Positions 36,633 through 45,571 of a stretch of 64,000 bases of DNA are shown here, one piece after another. The stretch spans positions 62,001-126,000 of the forward strand of contig DUCC01000026.1 in the NCBI GenBank assembly GCA_012959995.1, written 5' to 3'. Under the pieces are notes generated by a model. That model did no database searches. It worked only from the letters and a program-made list of their open reading frames with translations, and was not told the DNA's origin. This DNA comes from Acidimicrobiia bacterium. Lineage in GTDB: Bacteria; Actinomycetota; Acidimicrobiia; Acidimicrobiales; MedAcidi-G1. The position numbers and the translations under genes were made by a program. Within the stretch, counting starts at the first letter, position 1. Each line of letters opens with the position of its first letter.

Positions 36633-37365
36633 GAGCGGCCTCCTCGGGGCGAGCGGCGTAGACCACTTGGCTTTTTCCCAGCACCGGGTTGAGTAAACGT
36701 TCGCTCCAACGGGTGAGTTTTGGGGCCTTGACGATATCCCAAGCCAGCAACCGGTGGTAAGCCCGGACTAGGCGGTGGTCGTCGATGGGGCGGTCGGGGC
36801 CCACGGCGCAACGGAGCCACCAGTAAGGGCTGTGCAAGGCATGCGCTCGGTGAGAACCGGTTGGTTGCAGGCCCGCGCTGCGCATTTTATTGGGGAGTTC
36901 TTGGCGGCCGTAAATGCGAACGTGCCCGCCGACCACGTGGGGGGCGTGGTATTCATCGGATAAAGCCCAGCAGACTTTTTCGGGGAGGCGAGCCGGAATG
37001 GTAATGGCCATAATCCCGCCCGGACGTAGCACGCGGGTTAGTTCGGCTAAAGCGGCTTCGTCATTTTCGATGTGTTCCATGACCTCCGAAGCGATGATGC
37101 GATCAAAGGAACCATCGGCGAAAGGCAGGCAGGTGGCGTCACCGACGGAGGTTTCCAGCATGGTGCCTTCGGGTATTTCTCCGTCGTCCCACATGACGGC
37201 ACTGGTGCTGCGTACCTGCACGAGTTCGTCATGCCCGAGGTCGCAGGCCACCACATGGGCACCGCGGCGTAGTGCTTCGTAGGCATGGCGGCCAAACCCG
37301 CATCCCAAGTCAAGCACTCGGTCGCCGGGTTGGAGCCCCAGTTGGTCGTAGCGCACGGTAAGCAT
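36619..37365 (-). CDS. Class I SAM-dependent methyltransferase (Methyltransf_11 type)
   Basis: A 248-residue protein with motif I VLDLGCGFGRHAYEALRRG, the acidic VVACDLGHDEL, the post-I segment VGDATCLPFADGSFDRIIASEVMEHI and the LRPGGIMAITIPARLPE strand. The C-terminal half (PHVVGGHVRIYGRQEL, HSPYWWLRCAVG) is a substrate cap of unknown specificity. Its ATG directly follows the GT4 stop (TAAATG on the minus strand) and its end overlaps the toroid gene, so the three are co-translated. Confidence 0.87.
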   Translation of the reverse strand: MLTVRYDQLGLQPGDRVLDLGCGFGRHAYEALRRGAHVVACDLGHDELVQVRSTSAVMWDDGEIPEGTMLETSVGDATCLPFADGSFDRIIASEVMEHIENDEAALAELTRVLRPGGIMAITIPARLPEKVCWALSDEYHAPHVVGGHVRIYGRQELPNKMRSAGLQPTGSHRAHALHSPYWWLRCAVGPDRPIDDHRLVRAYHRLLAWDIVKAPKLTRWSERLLNPVLGKSQVVYAARPEEAARVAA

Positions 37366-38652
37366 TTAACGACCTGGGTGTTCAGAAAGAAGGATGCGGT
37401 ATTGCTCAACGGTGCGTTCGGCGGTGTGGCGCCAACTCCAGTGGTCAATTACCCGTTGGCGGCCTTGGTGGCCGATGCGGGCTCGGGCCGCCGGGTCGTC
37501 GAGGGCGGTGCGGATCATGGAGGCCAGCGCTTCGGAGTCTCCGGGTGGCACTTGAAAACAGGTCTCGTTGTGGGTGCCGGTTACCTCAGGTAGTGCCCCG
37601 CCGGTGGTGGCTATTAAGGGAACGCCGCAAGACATGGCTTCGATGGCTGGTAAAGAAAAACCTTCATAAAGTGAGGGCACTACGGCTAATTCGGCTTCGC
37701 TGTAGAGCTCAACGATGCGTTCGTCGGGCACCCCATGTACCCAGGTTACGCAGTCGGTGAGGCCGAGTTCTTCAAAGACGTTGACGCTGGCGCTGTCCTC
37801 TTTGGGTTTGCCAATGATGACCAGTTCAATGGGTCGTTCGGTGCGGAGTTTGGCCACGGCCTCTAAAAGGTATTTGAGGCCTTTCATAGCCACATCGGCG
37901 CTGGCTGTGGTGACGATACGACCCGGCACGCTTTGTACATGGTCTACCGGTTGAAAAAGTTCTGGGTCAACGCCTACCGGCACCACGTGGATGCGTGATG
38001 GGTCTACTTTGTGGTCGGCGGCAATGTCTGATTTCGAGGACTCTGAAACGGTCATTACTCGGGCCATGCGTTTCGCTACTTGGGTTTGCATGCGGGTAAA
38101 GGCGTACCACCGGCGTTTGCCGAGGCGCTCCATAATGGTGCGGGCGTGTTCAATCTCTAAGCGTCGATCCACGGTAATGGGGTGATGAATGGTGGAAAGT
38201 ACCGGCAGTTTTAACCGGTTTTGCATGAGCAGCAGCCCCCAACCTAAACACTGGTTGTCGTGGACCAGATCAAATTCGTTCGGGCGTTGGGCGAGGTGGC
38301 TCCAGGCCCGCATGCTAAAAGCCATGGGTTCAGAGAAGTTTCCGGTGTTAAAGGACAGGGCTTCGGCGACATCCCATTTGGTTTTTAACTCCCAAATGCG
38401 GGCTTTACGCATAGGGAAGTGATCGTTGTAGAGGTCGAGGCTAGGGAGAGAAACCAAGGGAACTTCTGTGTCAAGTACCGGGTAAGGCTGGCCGGCCAGC
38501 ACTTCAACATGGTGGCCTAAATCGGTTAAGGCTTTGGTGAGGTGGCGGGTGTAGACCCCTTGGCCTCCGCAGTGGGGCTTTCCTCGGTAAGCCAAAAAAG
38601 CGATACGCAGCGAAGCCTCGTCGCTATTTTTGGGGGCAGGTAAAGAAGTCAT
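37366..38652 (-). CDS. Glycosyltransferase family 4 (GT-B fold)
   Basis: A 428-residue retaining glycosyltransferase. The N-terminal domain has the donor-site loop FLAYRGKPHCGGQGVYTRHL; the C-terminal domain has VSESSKSDIAADH, HVVPVGVDPELF and the nucleotide-sugar motif VPSLYEGFSLPAIEAMSCG with the E-x7-E arrangement of GT4 enzymes. Such enzymes act on the cytosolic side of the membrane. First gene of a three-gene minus-strand operon; probably makes a glycolipid or wall glycan with the following methyltransferase and toroid proteins. Confidence 0.92.
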   Translation of the reverse strand: MTSLPAPKNSDEASLRIAFLAYRGKPHCGGQGVYTRHLTKALTDLGHHVEVLAGQPYPVLDTEVPLVSLPSLDLYNDHFPMRKARIWELKTKWDVAEALSFNTGNFSEPMAFSMRAWSHLAQRPNEFDLVHDNQCLGWGLLLMQNRLKLPVLSTIHHPITVDRRLEIEHARTIMERLGKRRWYAFTRMQTQVAKRMARVMTVSESSKSDIAADHKVDPSRIHVVPVGVDPELFQPVDHVQSVPGRIVTTASADVAMKGLKYLLEAVAKLRTERPIELVIIGKPKEDSASVNVFEELGLTDCVTWVHGVPDERIVELYSEAELAVVPSLYEGFSLPAIEAMSCGVPLIATTGGALPEVTGTHNETCFQVPPGDSEALASMIRTALDDPAARARIGHQGRQRVIDHWSWRHTAERTVEQYRILLSEHPGR

Positions 38653-38713
38653 CCGTTAAGTGTGGCGGGACTTTGACCCGATTACTCCCCGGTAACTGGG
38701 TACCGTTGGTCAC

Positions 38714-39151
38714 ATGCGAGCATTAGTGCAACGGGTAGAACAAGCATCGGTCACGGTAGGTACTGAAATTGTGGGAGCCATCGAAGCGGGCCTCTGTGTC
38801 TTGGTGGGAGTAACCCACGATGATGGCCCAGACCAAGCAAACCGTTTGGTAGAGAAATTGGCTGGTTTACGTATTTTTGATGACCCGCAAGGGGTCATGA
38901 ACCTTTCGGTTGTTGACACTCAAGGGGCGTTATTAGTGGTTAGTCAGTTCACCCTTTATGGCGATGTGCAAAAAGGAAAACGCCCTTCGTGGATGGCCGC
39001 CGCCCGGCCTGATCAAGCTGAACCATTAATTGAACAGGTGGTTGAGGGGCTCACTCAGCGAGGACTTGAGGTAGCGACCGGTCGGTTTCGGGCCGATATG
39101 AAGGTGGCGATTTTAAATAATGGTCCGGTTACTTTAATGATTGAGGTGTGA
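38714..39151 (+). CDS. dtd: D-aminoacyl-tRNA deacylase
   Basis: Dtd removes D-amino acids (and glycine mischarged to tRNA-Ala) from tRNA. The 145-residue length is normal. The active-site elements are SQFTLYGDVQKGKRPSW near residue 77 and the cross-dimer loop NNGPVTLMIE at the C-terminus, equivalent to the Gly-cisPro motif (NxGPVT). The start MRALVQRVEQASVTV is typical. It is divergent from the GT4 operon and one base before a methyltransferase gene. Confidence 0.95.
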   Translation: MRALVQRVEQASVTVGTEIVGAIEAGLCVLVGVTHDDGPDQANRLVEKLAGLRIFDDPQGVMNLSVVDTQGALLVVSQFTLYGDVQKGKRPSWMAAARPDQAEPLIEQVVEGLTQRGLEVATGRFRADMKVAILNNGPVTLMIEV

Positions 39152-39152
39152 G

Positions 39153-39932
39153 ATGCCGGGAGTAGATGGCGACCGTTTTGGACAAGCCGCAGATGACTAT
39201 GTAAAATATCGAAAAGGTTTCCCCCCGGAAACTTTGACGGCCCTCGCTCAGACCGGAATTGGCGGGCCGGGGCAACGAGTGCTTGACGTGGGCTGTGGTA
39301 CCGGTACGTTGGCTCGTCAGTTCGCCGCTCAGGGCTGTGTAGTCACCGGTTTAGATGTTGATCAACGCATGCTGGCCGCGGCGGCGCAACTGGCCCAAGA
39401 AGAGGGACTCTCCATCGATTGGGTTAACGCTTCGGCAGAAGACACCGGGCTAACCGAGGGGACTTTTACCACCGTTACTGCTGGACAATGCTGGCACTGG
39501 TTCGATGCACAAAGGGCCGGCGCCGAGGCCTATCGTTTGTTGCGGCCCGGGGGGCAACTCGCTATTTGTGGTTTTGACTGGTTGCCACAGGCCGACTCGG
39601 TATCCGGAGACACCGAGTCTTTGATCCAGACCCATAACCCGGCTTGGGATTTAGGCGGGGTCCGAGACTACGAGACCTCTATTCGCGAAATGTTCGCCGC
39701 CTCTGGGTTTGTTTTTGTCGACTCGTTTAGCTTTGACCTTGATGTAGTTTATGCTCCCGCATCGTGGCGTCGCCGGGTGGCGGCCAGCGCCGGGATTGTG
39801 AACCTCGCTGCAGAAGCAGCTGAGGAGTTCGACCAGCAACTGGCTACTTTACTGGCTGAGAAATACCCGGGCCCTCAGGTGGTAACTCCCCACCGGGTCT
39901 ACGGATTTATTGCTCAGCGCCCGTCGGCGTAG
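39153..39932 (+). CDS. SAM-dependent methyltransferase, class I
   Basis: A 259-residue protein with motif I VLDVGCGTGTLARQFAAQG, VTGLDVDQRML, and the post-motif ASAEDTGLTEGTFTTVTAGQCWHWFDAQRAG, in which CWHWF is the signature of the group annotated as class I methyltransferases near putative small-molecule enzymes. The LRPGGQLAICGFDW strand follows. ATG 39153 is one base after the dtd stop. Substrate unknown. Its end overlaps the convergent lnt gene by 26 bases. Confidence 0.85.
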   Translation: MPGVDGDRFGQAADDYVKYRKGFPPETLTALAQTGIGGPGQRVLDVGCGTGTLARQFAAQGCVVTGLDVDQRMLAAAAQLAQEEGLSIDWVNASAEDTGLTEGTFTTVTAGQCWHWFDAQRAGAEAYRLLRPGGQLAICGFDWLPQADSVSGDTESLIQTHNPAWDLGGVRDYETSIREMFAASGFVFVDSFSFDLDVVYAPASWRRRVAASAGIVNLAAEAAEEFDQQLATLLAEKYPGPQVVTPHRVYGFIAQRPSA

Positions 39933-41415
39933 CTTCTGGTTTTCGGTGCCCCCACAGAATCAAAAATACGCTCAAGATCAACAGAGGCCAGACCCCGACT
40001 TGAGTTGCCCAGGTTTGGCCTTGGCGAAGTTCCACCGTGGAATGGAGCACTGCTTGTTCAGACACTGCGGTGCGTTGCTGTACTTGGCCTTGCGGATTGA
40101 TGATGGCGCTAAACCCAGTGGGAGCGGCTTGAAGAACCCACCGGCCGGTTTCTAAGGCCCGCAGTTGACTGGAGGCCACTTGTTGGGTTTGCACCAAGGT
40201 AAGCCAGTAACTGGCCCCGTTGGTGGGGTTCAACAAAATCTGGCCCCCGTTTCCTATAGCGTCACGGGCTCGGTGAGCGAAGAAAATTTCCCACGAAACA
40301 GAAATCCCCAAGCGACCCAGCGAGGTATCGAGAATTGCGGGGTCTCGGCCGGGGTGTACATCTCGGGTCGGCAACATGTTGGCTGCCAAGGGTTCAATGA
40401 GCGACCGGAGGGGCACGAATTCGCCAAAAGGTACGGTGCGAACTTTGTCGTATCGGTCGGCTATCGTCCCGTCGTTTTCTACGGCCGTGGAGTAATTCAA
40501 GTTGGCGTCTGGGCGGCCGGGGTCCTGGTGAAACCACCCCGGGATCAGCACCGCATTGAGGCGTTGCGCTTCGGCGGTTAGCGCTTGATGCGCTTCATCT
40601 TGGTAGAGCCGGCTGGCTAGGCGTGACCCGTCCCCAGGGTCGGGAGAAGGGTTCACCACGTTTTCTGGCCACAGCACTAAATCAACCGGGGTGGCGACTT
40701 GTTGGTTAGCGGCCAACTGATTGGCAAAAACCACCGCAGCACCGGTAGCGGTAGCTCTGGTGCGCTGCGGGCCTCCCCCCTGCACCACGGCTACTTCAAT
40801 GGTTCGCAGCACCTCGCCCCGAGGAGCCAAGGCAGCCAAGGAGCCAACGAACAGCAGCGCACCAAAGGCCACCACTACGGTCAGGGCAGAACCCCGGGTT
40901 GCCTTTTTTCCATCAAAAAGAGAACTCAGGGCCACCCCAACAACGACCACTGTGGCTACCAGCAACAGCGATCCGCCCACCCGAACCACCGGGGCCAGCG
41001 GCCCGTTGGCTTGGCCAAGAGCCACGGTCGCTAACGGAACCCCACCAAAGGGGACGCTCCACCGAACGAATTCGGCCAAAGTGAATGCCCCGACCAAAGC
41101 AGGGCGTCGGCCTGACCCGGAAGGAACCACCAACGCAGCGACCCCAAACAAAGTGGCGTGCAAGCCAACCACCACCAGCCACCCACCGGGAGATAAATCC
41201 ACCATCCATAACGTACCGATGGCTGTCCAAACAAGACCAAGAGCCAAGCCGCACCAGAAACGAACCCGCCTGGGTTGATTAGCGAGCAGTTGGTCAAAAA
41301 GCGCAAACCCGGCAAATGCTGCCGGCCACCAACCCCAGGGAGGGAGAGCAGCCACCACCAGCACCCCAGACAACAAACAAAAAAGGAGCCTCCGCCGCAA
41401 TGAAAAAATGTCCAT
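39907..41415 (-). CDS. lnt: Apolipoprotein N-acyltransferase-like protein with Ser in place of the catalytic Cys
   Basis: Lnt N-acylates the lipidated cysteine of lipoproteins on the outer face of the membrane. The 502-residue protein has about six membrane helices in residues 1-200 and a nitrilase-fold domain from about 205 to 465. Catalytic Glu251 (LWPEN) and Lys324 (YDKVRTVPFGEF) are present, but the Cys position (normally CYE or CFE) is Ser374 in ISVSWEIFF. NPTNGASYWLT and QQVASSQLRALETGRW are otherwise well conserved, so it is not a decayed gene. Either a serine nucleophile or a different reaction is implied. Last gene of the patatin-hemE-hemG-cyclase-lnt operon. Confidence 0.83.
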   Translation of the reverse strand: MDIFSLRRRLLFCLLSGVLVVAALPPWGWWPAAFAGFALFDQLLANQPRRVRFWCGLALGLVWTAIGTLWMVDLSPGGWLVVVGLHATLFGVAALVVPSGSGRRPALVGAFTLAEFVRWSVPFGGVPLATVALGQANGPLAPVVRVGGSLLLVATVVVVGVALSSLFDGKKATRGSALTVVVAFGALLFVGSLAALAPRGEVLRTIEVAVVQGGGPQRTRATATGAAVVFANQLAANQQVATPVDLVLWPENVVNPSPDPGDGSRLASRLYQDEAHQALTAEAQRLNAVLIPGWFHQDPGRPDANLNYSTAVENDGTIADRYDKVRTVPFGEFVPLRSLIEPLAANMLPTRDVHPGRDPAILDTSLGRLGISVSWEIFFAHRARDAIGNGGQILLNPTNGASYWLTLVQTQQVASSQLRALETGRWVLQAAPTGFSAIINPQGQVQQRTAVSEQAVLHSTVELRQGQTWATQVGVWPLLILSVFLILWGHRKPEATPTGAEQ

Positions 41416-41420
41416 AGGAC

Positions 41421-41999
41421 TTAGTTGGTTAACCCCAACCGTTGAATGCCGCCGACCGGCCCAACGCCCCGGATGTCCACTTCGATTTCTTCAATCACTC
41501 GAAGCCACGAAGGTAAATCGGCGACATCGCAGTGCGCTAAAATTTGGCCTGGTTCGGCAATGGCGCAAAGTTTGGCCGCCAAATTGACCGGTTCGCCGAT
41601 GTAATCATCGCCTTCGTAGAGCAAAGCGGCGCCGGTAGCCAAGCCGATACGTACTTTGAAACCGGCGTCGGCAAAGTGTGCGATCAGGTGCCCGCCCCAA
41701 GCAATGGTTGGTGTGGGTTCGGTGCTGACCACCATGACCCCGTCACCCAACCATTTAGCTACTCGTACCCCGCGTTTGGCGGCCACATCTCGAGATATTT
41801 TGCGAAACTCGTCGAGCCATTCCACGGCAGCCAAGGGACCGTTATCTCGAGTAAATGCGGTAAACCCGGTGAGGTCAGCAAAACAAAAGGTGCGTTCAAC
41901 ACTCAGATACGAGGCATCGGGGAGTTGTCCTGGGGGCTCGGTGCCGCTTCCGGTGCGGAGCCCTGCCCATTCCCGGGCTGGGGTCATTTCTTGGTCCAT
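41421..41999 (-). CDS. Class III adenylate/guanylate cyclase domain protein
   Basis: A 192-residue single-domain cyclase homologue without membrane helices. Both metal aspartates are present: Asp42 in FADLTGFTAF and Asp86 in KWLGDGVMVV. The transition-state region GEPVNLAAKL has Asn139 but Lys143 where active enzymes have Arg, which may weaken or change activity. The purine-specifying positions could not be assigned. It sits five bases before lnt and 63 bases after hemG on the same strand, in an AT-rich gap (42040-42080). A cAMP signal would fit the Crp-type regulator elsewhere in the window; the link is inference. Confidence 0.8.
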   Translation of the reverse strand: MDQEMTPAREWAGLRTGSGTEPPGQLPDASYLSVERTFCFADLTGFTAFTRDNGPLAAVEWLDEFRKISRDVAAKRGVRVAKWLGDGVMVVSTEPTPTIAWGGHLIAHFADAGFKVRIGLATGAALLYEGDDYIGEPVNLAAKLCAIAEPGQILAHCDVADLPSWLRVIEEIEVDIRGVGPVGGIQRLGLTN

Positions 42000-42062
42000 A
42001 AGTCAATAGAACCACGCCGGTCACTGTTTCTGGCGGTTAAGCCAAGTTTTTCTTCAAAAAAG

Positions 42063-43421
42063 TTAAGAAATAAAATTTTTGGCTGCTTGAAAACCTGAAT
42101 TAATACAAGCGGGTACCCCGACTCCGTGGTGAGCGGCCCCGGTAACCACCAGACCGGGGGCAGATTCCGCCAGGTCGCCGGCCAACTGCGCCATCTGATC
42201 GGCGTGACCAACCGGAAATTGCGGCAAAGAATCCGGCCAAGGTGAGCAGCGTGTTTCGCAAGGTGGAGCTTCGACCCCCAACGTGGTGGCCAGGTCTTTG
42301 CGCAACCCGTCGATGAGCGCTTGGTCGTCTAAAGCAAGATGTCGTTGGTCGTTGATGCGCCCGGCGGAGACACGCAAGATTTCTTTTTCCGGATGATGCA
42401 AATGCGCCCACTTGCTTCCTGAGTAGGAACAAGCGGTCATAAGCAGCCCGGCCGACTGAGGAACCAAAAAACCGCTTTGATCGACTGCTACCTGAAGGTC
42501 TCGCCGATGGTAAGCAAAGGTAACCAAGGTGGCTGAAGCGTGTTCAATGCCGGCCAAAGTTTGGGCACTGGGTTGATGCAAAGGAGCGACTAGAGGGGCC
42601 GCCGCAAAAGAAGGAACGGTGAGGATCACCCCATCAGCTCGAAAGTCTTCACCTGGGGTATGTATCGTCCATCCTTTATCACCGGCGGTGAGCGCCGTAA
42701 CGGGGGTGCTGAGTCGTAAGCGATCACCAAGTTGATCCACCAACGCCGAAACCACCCGTTGCATGCCTTCGGGGTGAGCGTTAAAAACCGCAGCGCCTGG
42801 TTTTGCTTGGGCAAGTTGTTGGCGAAAACTGGCCAACATGCCTTCTGGGTGACGCCCCGCGACCAGCAACTGCGGTGCCATAGCGGCGCAACTCATGGCA
42901 TCGGCTTCACCGGCGTTGATCCCCCCGAGCAAAGGGGCCACCAATCGTTCGAACACGGCATCGCCCACACAGGAGCGCACGACGGCACCGATGCTGAGAT
43001 CGCCTTCGGGAAGGGGTTGGTCAGGCAGGCCAGGCCCCGACAAACGGGCTAAATCGTCGTCGGGTAGAATTCCCGGAGCCACCGCCTCGGGATCAAGAGG
43101 AACACCTAACACGTTGGGCGAAGGGATAGGCCGCAAGGCTTGGCCCAGCCATAACGAGGCGTGCCGGGCCGCCGGAGCCACCAGTTCATCTGCCAAGCCA
43201 AGTTCATTACACAACTGCGTACCCCACGGCACTCGCACTAAAAAAGAGTCGGCCCCTTCGTCTACCGGTAGCCCAGCGAATGTATTGGTTATGAGTTTGC
43301 CTCCGGCCCGGTCAGCAGTTTCTAAAACGGTGACCTCTACGTCGGGGGCGTCGTGAAGGAGGCGATGAGCAGCCGATAATCCGGTGATGCCAGCACCGAC
43401 AATCACCACCCGGCGGGTCAC
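42063..43421 (-). CDS. hemG: Coproporphyrinogen III/protoporphyrinogen oxidase (HemG/HemY family)
   Basis: An FAD-dependent oxidase of 452 residues that forms the porphyrin ring; in HemQ-containing bacteria it makes coproporphyrin III. Marks are the FAD Rossmann motif VVIVGAGITGLSAAHRL, VTVLETADRAGGKLIT, LPVDEGADSFLV, LVAPLLGGINAGEADAMS and the C-terminal FAD segment VVTGAAHHGVGVPACINSGFQAA. It overlaps hemE by four bases. With hemQ at 28.2 kb it supports the coproporphyrin-dependent haem route, though a ferrochelatase gene is not in view. Confidence 0.92.
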   Translation of the reverse strand: MTRRVVIVGAGITGLSAAHRLLHDAPDVEVTVLETADRAGGKLITNTFAGLPVDEGADSFLVRVPWGTQLCNELGLADELVAPAARHASLWLGQALRPIPSPNVLGVPLDPEAVAPGILPDDDLARLSGPGLPDQPLPEGDLSIGAVVRSCVGDAVFERLVAPLLGGINAGEADAMSCAAMAPQLLVAGRHPEGMLASFRQQLAQAKPGAAVFNAHPEGMQRVVSALVDQLGDRLRLSTPVTALTAGDKGWTIHTPGEDFRADGVILTVPSFAAAPLVAPLHQPSAQTLAGIEHASATLVTFAYHRRDLQVAVDQSGFLVPQSAGLLMTACSYSGSKWAHLHHPEKEILRVSAGRINDQRHLALDDQALIDGLRKDLATTLGVEAPPCETRCSPWPDSLPQFPVGHADQMAQLAGDLAESAPGLVVTGAAHHGVGVPACINSGFQAAKNFIS

Positions 43422-44467
43422 GAGGCTACGGGCGGGTTCAAAGGAAAGCGATGCACCTGATCGATAACTCGCTCTAACACGGCGGGGTCGGTATCGGGCA
43501 TAACCCCGTGACCTAAGTTAAAAATATGACCCGGGTGATGGTTGTTTTGTTCAAGGACTTCAGTGACCGCTTGTTCCACCACCTCTGGTGGGGCAAAACA
43601 AATTGCTGGGTCAAGGTTGCCTTGCAAAATAGATTGCGGTCCTAAACGCCGCCGAGCTTCGCCCAGCGGCACTCGCCAATCCACTCCCATTACGGTGGAC
43701 CCGGCTTGAGCCATCAAAGGGAGGATCTCGCCGGTACCCACCCCAAAGTGAATGGTCGGCACATCAAGGTCGTCCAGGGCGGCAAAAACTCGTTTGCTGT
43801 AAGGCAAAACATGAGTCTGGTAATCCTTTGGGCTTAAGGCCCCGGCCCAACTGTCAAAGAGTTGGATGGCCGCGGCGCCCGCGTTTATCTGCGAGCGTAA
43901 AGAAACGACGGCGAGGTCTACCAAACGGCTCATGAGGGCATCCCAAAGGGCGGGTTGCCCCAGCATGAGCGCCTTGGTGCGGGTGTAGGTGCGGGAGGGG
44001 GCACCTTCGATGAGGTAAGAGGCCACGGTAAAGGGGGCACCAGCGAAGCCAATAAGCGGTACCGAAAGTTCTTCAACTAAAAGACGCACCGTTTCTAAAA
44101 CATGAGGGGTGTCGGCTTCGGGGTCTAAGGGGCGCAGGCGTTGGAGGTCGCTTTCTGAAGCAAACGGTTGGGCCACCACGGGGCCTAAACCCGGTTGAAC
44201 CTCTACCCCAAAACCGATGGCTTGGGCCGGTACCACAATGTCAGAATACAAAATGGCGGCGTCGGTGCCGTATCGGCGTACCGGCTGCAAGGTGATTTCG
44301 GCGGAGAGTTCCGGGTCGGCAATGGCCTCTAAAATGCTGCCCGGGCCCCGTACTTTCCGGTATTCGGGGAGCGACCGGCCGGCTTGACGCATGAACCACA
44401 CCGGGGTATGGGCATGGGGTTCGCCACGGCAAGCGGCCAGAAATACTGAATCAGGGTAAGAGGTCAT
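43418..44467 (-). CDS. hemE: Uroporphyrinogen decarboxylase
   Basis: HemE removes four carboxyl groups from uroporphyrinogen III to give coproporphyrinogen III. The 349-residue protein starts with the diagnostic HTPVWFMRQAGRSLPEYRKVR and has LYSDIVVPAQAIGFGVE, LIGFAGAPFTVASYLIEG, LFDSWAGALSPKDY and LGHGVMPDTDP, all typical. It overlaps the upstream patatin gene and the downstream hemG by four bases each, making a coupled run. Confidence 0.96.
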   Translation of the reverse strand: MTSYPDSVFLAACRGEPHAHTPVWFMRQAGRSLPEYRKVRGPGSILEAIADPELSAEITLQPVRRYGTDAAILYSDIVVPAQAIGFGVEVQPGLGPVVAQPFASESDLQRLRPLDPEADTPHVLETVRLLVEELSVPLIGFAGAPFTVASYLIEGAPSRTYTRTKALMLGQPALWDALMSRLVDLAVVSLRSQINAGAAAIQLFDSWAGALSPKDYQTHVLPYSKRVFAALDDLDVPTIHFGVGTGEILPLMAQAGSTVMGVDWRVPLGEARRRLGPQSILQGNLDPAICFAPPEVVEQAVTEVLEQNNHHPGHIFNLGHGVMPDTDPAVLERVIDQVHRFPLNPPVAS

Positions 44468-45429
44468 GATGAATGATTTTCTAAAAGCGTTCGCCCGGTG
44501 GCTGAACGAGGGTGAGCCAGATGGGCCAGAGTAGAGATACGGGCCGCCGAACAGACGGCCGCGGCATTATGGGTGGCTAAGTTGCTGGCTTCCCTTACCG
44601 CAAGGTCGTCAGCGGTGGGCTGAAAAACTAGTACCGGGGTGCCGCTGGCTCGAATAGCTTCAACCTCGCGGCGCAAGGTGCGGCTATGCCAAGCACGCCC
44701 TAACGGCCCGCCGGGCCACGACGACTGCTGCGCCACGGCGGTCATGGAAGAAGAAATGACGACTAGATCAAACCCCAAACCCGCCACCAGGCTGGCGTTG
44801 GTGGTTGAGTGCACCCCACCATCTACGTAACGCTGCCCGTTAATGACGGCGGGTTCGAAGTAACCCGGAATAGCAGAAGAGGCTTGAACAGCAGGTCCGA
44901 GGTCGGCCGAAATATCGTCCCGCCCAAAAACCACTCTTTGCCCAGACTTCAGGTTCACTGCGCAAATCCATGTAGCAGCATCCGGCCAAGGCTCGGGGTG
45001 CGACTCACTTACCCGAGCGGCTAAGGCCGAACCTTCAACGGTGCCTTCATGAAGTACCCCGGTTAAAGAAACTATGGGGCGTGGCCTGCCTCGCCCAAAA
45101 ATGCCGCGTACCAGAAGGGTCGGGTTAGCGGGCCGTCGGTTGGTTGGCGGGGGAGGGTTTTCGGGGAGATCTAAACGAGTGGTGACTCGATCGCTTATGG
45201 CTTGACCTTGGGCGCTTAACGGCGTCTTGTTGTAGTAGGCGGCATGGTCGATAGCGGAAAGACCAGCACGCAAGGTGGCGGCGGTGCTGGCCCCTGCAGA
45301 GGTGCCCACCAGAAGGTCGGCGCTTCGAGCATCCCACCCAGTGGCCTCTTCTAAAGCCGCCAACACCCCGGCATGATGGGCTGCTCCGGAGGTTCCTCCG
45401 GCGCTTAAGACGAGTCCGATAGTGGTCAT
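44464..45429 (-). CDS. Patatin-like phospholipase family protein
   Basis: A 321-residue protein with the Ser-Asp dyad of patatins: oxyanion-hole region LSAGGTSGAAHHAGVL, nucleophile GTSAGAS near residue 43, and catalytic aspartate in DGGVHSTTNASL. Lipid acyl hydrolase activity is the family expectation; the lipid is unknown. The start 45429 puts the oxyanion loop at the N-terminus; an extension to 45486 adds 19 residues unlike the family. It is the first gene of the operon with hemE, hemG, a cyclase and lnt. Confidence 0.86.
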   Translation of the reverse strand: MTTIGLVLSAGGTSGAAHHAGVLAALEEATGWDARSADLLVGTSAGASTAATLRAGLSAIDHAAYYNKTPLSAQGQAISDRVTTRLDLPENPPPPTNRRPANPTLLVRGIFGRGRPRPIVSLTGVLHEGTVEGSALAARVSESHPEPWPDAATWICAVNLKSGQRVVFGRDDISADLGPAVQASSAIPGYFEPAVINGQRYVDGGVHSTTNASLVAGLGFDLVVISSSMTAVAQQSSWPGGPLGRAWHSRTLRREVEAIRASGTPVLVFQPTADDLAVREASNLATHNAAAVCSAARISTLAHLAHPRSATGRTLLENHSS

Positions 45430-45571
45430 GTAAACATCGTGGCAGGACAAAACAAAAAAATGACGCCTCAGACACCGGATTGCCAAGATATTCCGCCGAT
45501 AGACTCAATCTTCGGTCAAAACAGGTCTTCTTCGATGAAGAAATGCCGTTTATTTTCCGGTGAGAGGGCCC

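Noticed and set aside
40721-41278. Long + strand open frame opposite lnt
   Set aside because: Composition is that of an antisense shadow (Thr/Ala/Pro/Arg-rich) and lnt is clearly the real gene.
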